The position numbers and the translations under genes are program-made. 64,000 nt of DNA from NCBI GenBank assembly GCA_030248215.1, contig JASANG010004128.1:248001-312000 (forward strand). The letters run 5' to 3'. Source of the stretch: Enoplolaimus lenunculus. Its lineage: Eukaryota > Nematoda > Enoplea > Enoplida > Thoracostomopsidae. Numbering within the stretch: the first letter of the stretch is position 1; each line of letters begins with the position of its first letter. Below the pieces are notes generated by a model, which was given only the letters and a program-made list of their open reading frames with translations, was not told where the DNA came from and did no database searches. Of the stretch, positions 36,601 to 48,600 are shown in pieces.

Positions 36601-39600
36601 GCATACAAATGCAAAAGCAAATTCGTCACTACATGGGTCATTTACAGTCCGATTCTGCAATACCCTGCTCGCAAAACTTTTCTACAGCGTCGAAAGAACA
36701 TAACCTTTAACTCAGCCCCTATAAAGGGGTTCTCGATCATTCCAACAATTTCTGGTTTTACTACGCAGTTTATAGTAAGGTTCATATTCGAGCTGTATAC
36801 CTTCTTTCATGAACCGTGTACTCACCGACCATGCAGTTAAAGTGTTCAAGTAGTTCAACCACGCACGTGTCTGTATTCAAGCGTTCAGCTCTAACTATAA
36901 AAGCAAACTTAAATCAAAAGATACACAGTAGTAGCATACAGCTAATAATAGACAGTAAATTAAAATACAATGCCAATGCTGGACACGCAATTATTTTCTT
37001 GTCAGAACCGCAGATACAGGTTTTACTTACGGTTCTATTCGGCCATATACTACCCGCAAAACTTTTCTAAAGTGTCAAAACATCTTTGTGTTTACCTCAC
37101 CCTATAAAACGGTTCTTGATCATTTTAACAATTTCTGGATTTACTAGGCTAGTCGTAGTATTAGGTTCATATTTGAGGCCGCACACGTGTCTTTATTCAT
37201 ACCACTGTACCCAAACTAAAACGTTCAGTATGAACGTATATCAATGATAATATTCTAGAAAGAATAAAACTTGTATTCCACCTCAGTATCGGAAACTGCA
37301 CCGGTATCGGTATCGTATAATTTTTTCGGTCTGGCAATATTTTATTGATTGAGTTCAGATTCAAATGGTAATCATGCGTTAACGGTCCAGGACACAATTC
37401 TAGTTCCACATCTTGTGACTCACTATCAGAAATTGCGACGGTATTGTTGATTTTTCGATCTCGCAAAATGTCACTGATACAGTTTGGATTTAAATAATAG
37501 CCATCCGTTTACGTTCTCGGATATAATTCGGACTCGAAATCTCTCGAGTCATGATCCGAAAATTCCACTGTCTGTTTTCGATTCAATTAATCAACCTCTA
37601 ACTCACACTCGGATTCAGATTCGAAATCTAGGTCAGTATCGGTAATTGTCCTTTTAATCGTATGAGAAATGTTTTTCTCGCAGAAACGTTTTTCTTCATA
37701 TTTTGGCACTTGCGCCAAAGCGTCGGAGAACTACAATGGTTAGTGCCTGCGGTAAGTTTGCTACGATTTGCATATGTATTGCAGGATTTGCTGGCATATG
37801 CGGCGGATTTTCTTGCATGTTGCGGACGCGTGTTTCGCTTACATCAAACGTATGTTCGATCATGATTTCTTTAGGAATTGGTTATATTCAATCTCCTTTT
37901 GTTTGAGGAACCACTTTCGCATGTAATTTCATGAGAGTAACTGGTGTGCTGATCAGAAGCGTAATTTTTCAGTTAAATTAAGGATTAGTAGCATTTTACT
38001 TTAATAATATTCAACAAGTTCCAATGAAACAATATAAAATTGCAACATTTTTAAAAATCTTTTGGCGTCGAGAAACACACAATGTTAAAACAACGGCCAA
38101 TGTAATGAACAGTTGCGGATAAGCATATTTATAAGCCTCTGTCTAACACAATTTTTGACAAATGAATACCTTTATGCACTCTGGAAAAATCGAATCTTTT
38201 ACAGCACCACATTTACTTGATTATTCAACAAGTACCTATGAAATAATATAAAATTGCGACATGTTTTGAAAAAAGTTAAGCTTTCAGTGGATGCTCGTTA
38301 TATTCGTTTGATTAGTGGCAAGTTAATATACTGGTAACAATTCCTCAACCGATGGCCATTATATATTCAAATACACACCAGCAGCCATGACGTGATTGGA
38401 GGTCCCAACAATCTTTCGATGCTTCTATTTAAGCACAATAATATATTTCTTAACTATCGGTCGGTTATATCACTTGATTAATTATTTTTGCGATTCTAGC
38501 TATAACTAACATTGTGTCATTTTTACTTGACGACTCATCGTAACAATAAGTATGTTTCGTGTGGAAGCTGAATCGCAAAAAATGCTCAAGTGCACAAAAC
38601 CGAATGCGTGTACCTTGTAATACGTATTCTTAACCATAATAGTATGCACACTCATTCAGCAAGTACCAAGCATTTAATGTTTGTTGCAACCTGAAAATGA
38701 TTGCAAAAATAAAGCAATGCACAATTCCACTATGTACAGTAGAAGCTAGAAACAATAGTAATTTCGGGACAGCGATACAGTCCACAAAGTCGATAATTTT
38801 TGGATATCTGGATTTGTACCTAAACTATATAATACTCAATTTTGCATTTATATAAGCAAATAGTTATTTAATTATTCAACATATTTAATATGCTAAAAGA
38901 CAAGGTGGACTGCATTGTTAAATACATTTAAATAAAGTTTTTAAAGTTAATTCAATAAGTTTTGCATAAGCTAATTTTTGAAAACGGAGTTGGTTTGGGA
39001 GAAGAGAGCGTGGATCCCAACATATGACTCTGTGTGTTGGCCACGATGCTTCATTCTAGGGAGCGTATTTATACTAGAGACAACCAACCCGTTGTGTTCA
39101 TCCTTAAAACGCTGGCGGATCGAAGGACGGACAAGTTCGTAGCTAGCTTACCTTTACTAGGGCGCTAAACACTCTTCAGGAGAATTATACAAGAATTGTT
39201 TTTGATCTACAAGCAATGTTGAGTATTTTCAAAACTGGGCTCAAAGTTCTTCCCCCGGGAGGGGGGCTGAGCCAACCTTCCGCCGCCCCACCTCTGGCCA
39301 CGACCGGCTTATGGATCTTTGCGCAATACGCAAAAACAAAAACTAGTAGTGGAAATACAACAAATGTAAACGATGTTGTCAATACCTGTGTGCAGCTTTT
39401 AAATATATAACGCCTGTCTATGTGTACGTATATTTATATAATATATAATAGTTTATTTTCTGCCCTAAATGCAATGTACAGTTGCCGCCGTTATATATAC
39501 GGATGCTTCATTGTATGGAGCGTATTTATACTAGAGAAAACCAACCCGTTGTGTTAATCCTTAAAACGCTGGCGGATCGAAGGACGGACAAGCCCGTAGC

Positions 39601-42600
39601 TAGCTTACCTTACTAGGGCGCTAAAGAATATTCAGGAGGGGCATACAAAAATAGTCGTTGATTTACAAGCAATGTTGAATATATTCTAGGGAGGGGCAAA
39701 GTTTTTCCACGGAAACCGAGCCCTCCTGCCCCGCCTACGGGCCCGATTCTGATATTGAGTTATAAAATATTGTTATAAAATATTGTCACTATACTGTGCC
39801 CACTGCCCCGTATTTATTGATTAAAGTAGCAAATCATCGCAACCGAAAGACACATTTATAATACACACCGCTGGGGATTTAAAAATTGTAGACCCTATCA
39901 TTTCTTCGCAAAAAAATTTTGGAGGGAAAAATTTTAACGCAGGGAGCTTACTATTTAACGCTTTTCTCACCGCCTGGATCTCACACTCGGATTCAGATCC
40001 GGAATTTAGGTCAGTATCGGTAATTGTGTTATTAATTTTCGCACTTGCGCCTAACCGTCGGAGAAGTACAATGGTCAGTGCCTGAGACACGTTTCCTACG
40101 ATTTCCATATGTATTGCAGGATTCGCTGCAATATGCCGTGAATTTTCTTGCATGGTGCGGACGTGTATTTCACTTACATCCAATGTATATTCAATCATTA
40201 TTTGTTTCGCAATTGGTTATATTCAACGTTCTTTTGTTTTAGGAATGAATTTCGGGCGAGCTTTCATCAAAATCTCAGGTGTCCTCATCATAAGCGTAAT
40301 TTTTCTTTGAAAATAAGAATTAGTAACATTTTACTTAACTATTCAACAAGTACCTATGAAATAATATAAAATTGCAACATTTTTTAAAATCTTTTGGCTC
40401 CTAGGAATGCACAATTTTAACAACTGCTTATAAAATGACGGTACTAACAATTCAATTCAACTGTGTCTGCTCCACGAATATCTTGGTAGCATTTTACTTA
40501 ACTAAAGAGTAAATATGAAATAGTATAAAGTTGCGACATTTTTTAAAATCATTTGATCCCTAGAAATACACAATCGTATTCCAGGAAAATCGTCCGTCTG
40601 TTCAAAATGTCAGGTTTCAACGAGATTAACAGTCAAAACAATATGAACTTTCAGTGGATGCTTTATATAAGCGTTATAGCAGTGGCAAGTAAATATACTA
40701 TTAAATACCTGACAAATTATGGACAACTAAACGCTTCATGCACTCTGGAAAGGTCGAATCTGTTGCAGTACCACAATTTTTCATCTAAATTAAGGATTGT
40801 TAGCTTTTTACTTAACTATTCAACAATTACCTATGAAATAACATAAAATTGCGACATTTTTTGAAATCTTTCTATTCATAGAAATACACAATCCCAAAAA
40901 GTGCTTATAAAATGAAGGCACAAACAATTCACTTCAACTGTGTCTGCTCCAGAAAAAATGGTCCGCCTGACCAAAATATCTGCTTTCAACAAGGTTAGCG
41001 GTGAAAAATTAAACTTTCAGTGGATGCTCGTTATATTCGTTTGATCACTGGCAAGCTAATATACTGGTAACAATTCCTCTGACACGGGCGGGGCAGGTTG
41101 GCAAAAATTTGATGGACTCTAAAAATATTAAGTTATTTTAATCACAAAATTTACCAAATGTATGTAGGGATCTTACCATCACGTTTTATGACGGTCGCTA
41201 ACGCTTCAACTGACCTCTCCCACTTAATCCGCCGGTGCAATATAGCCCAAAAACTCTGTCAGTGCACAATGTACCCATATAAAATAAAATATGCGTCTGT
41301 GCAGAACACTACATGTTTTTATATACACATAGCGTTGAACGTAGATGACTATAGAATATAAAAAACAACCTGATGTTTATAATACCTGGTATCTATTTTT
41401 AAATGCGGATCCGCACCTGGAAAGGGACTCAGCTTCGCCTGAAAAGATTTTGCCTCCTTTAGAGAATTTTAAAGTTGCTTGTGTATACTCATCAAAATCC
41501 ATGCATGTCCCTCTTGAAAAATCTTTGCTCCCCCTGACATTTTTGCTAGCTGCGGGCCTGACCGCCCCTCTCCCGATCTGGATCCACTAGTGCTTAACTT
41601 GGAGAGATACCAAAGTTTCAGTCAATTCTTGCAATGCATACAGCAACCTTCAATGGAAAATCAATATTTCAGACGGCAACCGTCAATTGACATCCAAAAA
41701 CTTTATATTTTTAGATGGAAACCGTAAATTGAAAATTTATAGCAAGACGGCAACCGTCAATTGAAAATTTTTCTGAAATGGCAGCCGTCAACGAGGTGTT
41801 CCTTTTTCAGATGGCTATTGTCAACACCAAACGTAACATGTACCCGGCAGCGGCCAACGGGTACCGGCTAGTTAGACAGCAAGCGTCAATGATATTGCAA
41901 TTTTTGTAATGGCAACTGTAAAGCCATATTAATTGTTGAGAAGCTATTGACAGTAATTTTGCAAAATTTTAAACAGTAGCTGTCAACTGAAATAAAAATT
42001 TTAACAGCAGCCGTCAACTGAATCCTATTTTTGAACCCCGCAGACCGCAAGTGTCAATTGCCGTTTCAAAAATCCACACGGCGTACATACGCCGTTTCCG
42101 ATCAGTTTAAGCTCCTGTTCAGTAGTTGGCTATTTAATATCTCGCTCATACCAGCGCACTCGCTCAGTGTCTGGTTCATTCTTATAGACTAACATATTTG
42201 CTTAGGCTCAGGCTTAGGCTTAGGAATAGGAGTATGCTACGATTGTTTCGACCCTGCTCTATACATGGCCTGAAACGAAAACGGACACGGATGTGCCCGT
42301 CTTCTATCCACAATATAGACCCAATTTTCAATTGACAGTTGCCGTGTATTAAAAATTTTCAATTGACAGTTGCCGTCTAATAAAAATTTTCAATGGACGG
42401 TTGCCGTCAAAGTTTAATTTTCAGTTGACGGTTGCCGTCCGAATAAAAATTTTCAATTGACGGTTGCCGTATACAACAATTTTCAATTGACGGTTGCCGT
42501 CCAAAATTAAATTTTCCGTTGACGGTTGCTATCAACTGTTGGTGCTCCTGTTGACGGTTGCTTAAAAATTTTGCAAACCGATTGACAGTTGCTGTTTGTT

Positions 42601-45600
42601 AACCTGCACTCGTTGACGGTTGCCATCGAAAATTGGTTTCTCCGTCAACACTTGCTATACGCAACCAGAGTACCCGTTGACGGCTTCTGCATAGAAATTT
42701 TTTTTCGTTGACGGTTGCTAGTTCAAGAGTAGTATAGCAACCGTCAATTGAAATTAAAAATTGGTTAAAAATAATTTCAATTGACGGCTACTATCGACAA
42801 GTAAAAATTTGTTGACGGCAACCGTCAATTGAAGTTCCAAAAATCCACACAGCGTACGCACGTTATTGTGGACGACGCATAAGTTCGAACTTCGCAACCT
42901 CATCGTGACTTTAATGCAAAGACAAATATATGCACATTTATTTTGGAAAAAAAACATAGTTTGACGCAAAATATGGTTTTTGTGCCTACCGCTGAGGTGT
43001 TGGACATACTAGAGAGAATCACATAAAGCTTCCATGACTACACATGTTAGTTTGCTTGTGTTTAAAGAAAACTGCTAAATTTACCCCCAAACATATCGTC
43101 AGTTGGTGTGACAGTAGTGAATAAATTGGAGCCAACCAACCGGGGACTTTAAAATTTGTCGCATTTTAACGTTTAATTGTCCTATATGTGTTCCGAGTTC
43201 GTCATTCGCATTTTGTAGCATGCGCCGTTCGATTGTTTGAAAACGTATTGCTAGCTGTAAAAATACTGCAGACAACGCAACTATTCACCGGGCCTGCATA
43301 ACTTTTGAAGAAAAAAAGGCGGGTTCACCGAAATTTTTAACTATTGGATGAATTTCATGTTTATGTTTAATTTTAAACATTTGTAGCACATCTGTATTTT
43401 GAGCGTAAAACTAACCGAATTTCCGGTGTTTCCATAACGGAAACGGACACCAATTTTTGTCGAAAACAGAGCCGGGAACAGATATCCGATTACATCCTGG
43501 TGTTATTGTGCTTATTTATGCTTGGCCCCTATTCTCAAAATGTTTATAGCAACTATCATCAGTTATGTGCAAAACCTGTAACTGTCTGAAGAGAGGTCCT
43601 GTATAATAGTTGAGTTTTAGGACGTTAGTTAAATGTATATACGCTGGGAAGCTTGAAAAATCTCAAAGTTCACCTGCCCTGATACCTGAGAACTTTCAGA
43701 ACCATAGCTGTGTCAATGCGATTATTGGAACAAGTATACTATTGGAAATGGATGTGTTCAAGGAACCCGACCTAAGTTACGTTCGAGCTACATCAAGTTT
43801 TACCCAAATTTTGTTGTTTTGACTTTTAGTGTTAGGTTTACAAAAGACCATTGATTAGAACGCCCTCCTTAATTTTTAGACACTAGCGATAACTGTGCAA
43901 TGTGACAGTTGAAAACTCCAGAGGCTGCCAATTTACGCAACTTTCGGGCTCTAATCAACTCCGAAACAGGCTTAAGTGGAAAAGAGGTTTAATAAGTTAG
44001 AGGTTGAGTTATAAATCGTTTTTCAGTTGGCTAAATAATTACAGCCAAGCTATTTTCGCGTACTAATCTTAGCTATCAAAATTTTACTGTGTAAATCTTT
44101 TGAATCGAATAGTTTGTTATTAACCGTCTGCGTTTTTCTGGTGCGCTAGTGTTTGGAAATATTTTCGTCCTTCTTGTGCCAATTCCATTTTGAACTGCCA
44201 TAATGGGTGATAAGCAACAGCAAACGTCGCTATTGGATATGCTGAAGAAGAAGATGCGTCAGGCAAAGGAGGAAGCTGAGCTTGCACGTGATGAGTGTGA
44301 CGAAGCAAAACGGAGACTGGAAGTTGAAAAGAAGAAAACACAAGAAGTATGTGTAAATTACAACATAGTGTTGAACTAATGTATCGGTTTTGGTGTAATT
44401 GTGGTATCGGTATCGTTATTGATAGAACCGATTCTTGGGTTTGATTTGAACTGGCGTTCTGGTGAATGTGTGGTAAATGCAATACACATAGTATGCTTGC
44501 CGCCAGCATGCGGTCGACGCGTATAGTCGACAAAAAGCAGTTTAAAAGGCGGGGTTTCCGTGGCGCGGTGGTAGATTGTTTGTCTGAGAATCCGTGGGTC
44601 GCTAGTTAGAAACCATCTTTAACCCAGTTTTCCACTGCTTAGTTAAAAGGTCTGAAGTCTCGGTTCATACCTAAACTGACACAGTGTACGACTACAAACA
44701 CGGTGTTGTGGCAAGTTAAATATACGAAACCATGACCAATACTTCTAAATTACCTACCATCAGGGTGCAACCGGAATTACAATTTACCGGAACCGGAATC
44801 GGAATTTGAAAAAATTACCCGAAACGTAACCGGAACTTGAAAATAAAAAATACCTGCCACCGAAAAATTCATTTTAATTTTGTTTTTGCAATATTTTTGG
44901 TGAAATAACCCTAGTTGGAGATAGGTATTCATTTTATCTGCTGCATTTTAGATTTTCGTAACGCACGGAAGCGAAATGTACCTTCAATGGTTTTATTTTC
45001 TGCGATTGTCAAGTTTGCTTACTATACAAATGAAATCAGTATAATTTTTGTAGTCATTTTTAATACAATATCTTAATTTCCACCGACCAAATTTTAATAC
45101 CGGAATTTTTAATTCCGGTAAAAATTTACTGGAACCAGAACCGGCCTGCCAACCATATATCTAGATGAATAGAACTGTTTAATTTCGCTGCTTTCAAGTA
45201 ATGCCTATTAGTGTTGCCCCAGGGCCAGGATTTGTACTGGGGCTGGGGTTGAAACCAAGGCCCCAGGGCCGGTACCAACCGCGGCCAAGTTAGACACGGA
45301 AAGGTAGTGTGTACAGCAAACCGTGGGAAAATAAAAAAATACCGTATACTGTCATTTCTTGTGGTTTTCATTTTTTCGAAACGATAACCAAACCTGATAG
45401 GATTGTTTTTCTTGCCAGTCATAAAAGAATGGTTTATACGTAATTACTGGCCTCGGTTAAGCGGCGGCAAATACCTGCTGGTTCCGGACCCTGTGCCGAA
45501 GCCGGGGCCTTAGGCCTCGTGGCATCTCTAATACCTATATACTTTTAATTGAACGGTTTCATTGAACGGCTGTAAATATTTAGCGTAGGCCAAGTGGTAT

Positions 45601-48600
45601 AGCACGTACGGTGCAATCAGCTTCGGAATTATTGCTTACCGGATATTTGCTGTGAAAAATATATACGTATAGCAATTCTATGTAATCAGGGTGCAACCGG
45701 AATTCCGGTTCCGGTTCCGGCATTTTTTCACCTTCCGGTTCCGGTAAATTTTTACCGGATTTAAAAATTCCGGTATTATAATTTGGCCGTTTTCTTAACT
45801 TCGCTAATTTTTAAGAATCTCTTTTGAAAGCCACTTGTACTCCGAATATAAGCCATTGATGGTGGATTTCACTTCAGTCGATGATGAAAATCTAAAATAC
45901 AACAAATAAAATAAATACCTATGTTCGACTAAGGTTATTTCACAAATAATAGAGCAAAAAAATAAGATTAAAATGAAATTTTTGGTAAAATGCATTTTTC
46001 ATTTTCCGGTTCCGGTAAAATTTTCAAATTCCGGTTGCGGTTCCGGTAAATTGTAATTCCGGTTGCACCCTGTATGTAATATGTACTATATATTAGTTAT
46101 GACTTAAACTGTTCAGAATGACAAAAATAAGTACTTCAAGAAGCAAACTTAATACTAGCGATCTTGCAGAAGCAAAATTATAATAGGTAAATCATAGAAA
46201 GTAGAGTAGTAACTTACCGTGATAAAGTTTGACTTTTCGTTGAAATATGCACTTAAATGATCTGTCGAAGCCGTAATATCCGGTTCCGTTATTTTTAGAT
46301 GTATGATTGAACCCCGTTAAAGTTCTTATATATAAGCAAAAGCCATGGTTTTACTACTTTTTTAAAACGTGAAACAGTAATTCATAGATGAAAATGTTTT
46401 AAGTTCCGTTGCTGTTCGTGATTTGGCAAAAGTTAATTGGTGTTCTTACTAAAACCTTCTAGGCAAACGTTTAGAAAAACCTTAACGGATACCGGATATT
46501 TGCGTTTGTGGTTTCAAATATCAGAAAACTGCTTTTAAAAGTCAAATACCAGATTTATGTGACTGCAGTTCTGGGCAAGCCCACACTGCACACTGACATG
46601 GAATATTAAATTGAAGCCAACAATTAATTTAAATCGATAAATACATATTTTTGCACATGTCAAGTACCCCCAACCGTGTACAAATTTAGATACTACATCC
46701 GGTTAACATCTGGTGCCGGTACAAAATTTACTATACGGCTACGGTTGTGGTATCCGGCAAAATTTATATGCGGTCGATCTCTGCCTATGCCCAGAAAGTT
46801 ATACATATACTCAACCCAAACACAATATCTTGACGTGTCGTAACGGTTTGCTTTAGGCTGAAGCAGAGGTGTCGTCCCTAAACAGACGTATCCAACTACT
46901 CGAGGAAGATCTGGAGAAAACTGAAGAACGTTTGAAGATAGCAACAGACAAACTTGAAGAGGCGTCTAAAGCAGCAGATGAAAGTGAACGGTACGGCCGA
47001 AGCATGGTGACACAAACATTGCAACCTAACGCACATATTTACCATTTATTAAGCTTTATGTTTGTAATTGTTATGAATGCGTATATATGTGTATATAGTG
47101 TAGTTTGTTGTTCACTTATACATATATGTGCCATATTTAATATTTATGTAATGTGTTCATGATATATAATACGTATGGAACATATGCACATTTTGTGAGG
47201 GTCCAACAAGAGGAACTAAATTTTAATGGAACAGGAATGGATTTTCTTTGCAGGAACAGGAACGTGAACCGGAATTTGAAATAATTTTCATCACCGAGTT
47301 GCTGTTGTACTTTTTAGGAAACTTACAAAAAATGGCTTAAGCGAATTTTTAGGTATTTCTTCATAAAGGTTTTCGAAAACACCAGAAACAGATTATTATC
47401 AAAATTGATTTAATAGCAAAAATGCGCATTTTGAAATTACAATTTTGCAAAGATAAAGTTTTTAGTATTTAAATGATTATGAATAATTTGCCACAAAGCG
47501 CAAAATTACGGTTCGGGAATCTTTGAATGCAAGAACAGGAACAGGAGTTGAATTTTTGCAGGAATTCCGACTGAAGCACGACTATCTCGATCATAAGTAG
47601 TTAGTTGAGTAAATATATGTCCGTTGAACGGGGTTTAATACACTCTTTAGTGAAAACGTGTATTGTGTACATATATTTGCTATGTTTTATTTCTTGGCAT
47701 GTGTTGATTTTCGTATTCATGTATAGGTTTCAGGTTGCATGCGTTCAGCATTTCGCGTCGTAGTAAGCTAGCGGTGAATTTATGTAAGTTATCGTCGTCC
47801 AGGTTTTTGGCTACGCATATCTTATTTGTCTGTGTTCAGTAGTGTTGAGTTTTGCTGCAATTATATGACTTGATTTTCAAAGACAATTTCTAGATTGCGA
47901 ATCGTTAGTTATTATAGTCAGAGCAAGAAGTATCCGCGCTTAACCGACGATTACAGCTGGTTGAGGAAGAAGGCAACCGATCAAATGAACGAGCTGAAGT
48001 ATCCGCCAAACAGCTAGCTGACGCTACAAAAAACCTTGATGAAACAGAACGGTATGTTAAGGCCATGTAGCGATAAGGCAAAATTAGTATAACTTGTTGA
48101 TATTACACGTAGTGAATTCCCTCTAAGAGCACGTAAAAGTGTTCTGCAAAAACCTGGTTGTTTGCTTTCCGCCTATTTAAACCATAAAGAACGTAATATG
48201 AAATCAGAATAGCATTTCTACCAATGATAAAGAAATTATCTGTTTTAAGAATGTCTTGGACTCTGATTACATATCTTACTGCATCAATCGGTAACTTAAA
48301 TATGTATATGTATTCAAAAAACTGACTTTGTTTGTATTATCGTAGATTTCAATACAACTTACAGATTAATACAACAGCACTTTTTTGTAAGTTATGTAGC
48401 GCTTAACATAGCAAAGCACTAGAACACATATAGATGGTTTTGCAGTCTTGTGAAGTAATAAATGTCTATAAAGGTAAGTGTACAGTTGATTTATTTATTT
48501 ATTCATTTAGTTATTTATTTATTTGTTATGGTGTTCAACAAAGGTTTTAACTTTAGTGATGTACCGGTACCAAAATCTTTTCCAATACCAATGCCGATTT

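Larger units (their letters stand above)
32758..42879. mobile_element. Large fold-back structure with minisatellite arms, about 10.1 kb
   Basis: The left end ATGCGTCGTCCACAATAACG continues to a GCGTACGCTGTGTGGATTTTTG stretch, and its reverse complement ends exactly at 42879 (ATCCACACAGCGTACGCACG to GGACGACGCAT). Inside both ends are arrays of about 32-bp units around TTGACGGTTGCCGTC. A second, diverged left-type end starts at 34850 and a partial right-type end lies at about 42065-42092, suggesting nesting. This resembles FoldBack- or Galileo-type elements, whose long inverted repeats hold tandem arrays. No transposase was recognised and the flanks show no clear target duplication. It lies in the tropomyosin intron between exon 2 and exon 1b. 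Confidence 0.75.

Noticed and set aside
45585-45660. Another tRNA-like head (GTAGGCCAAGTGGTATAGCA)
   Set aside because: Only an A-box-like word is visible; no B box and no tail matching the SINE pair.
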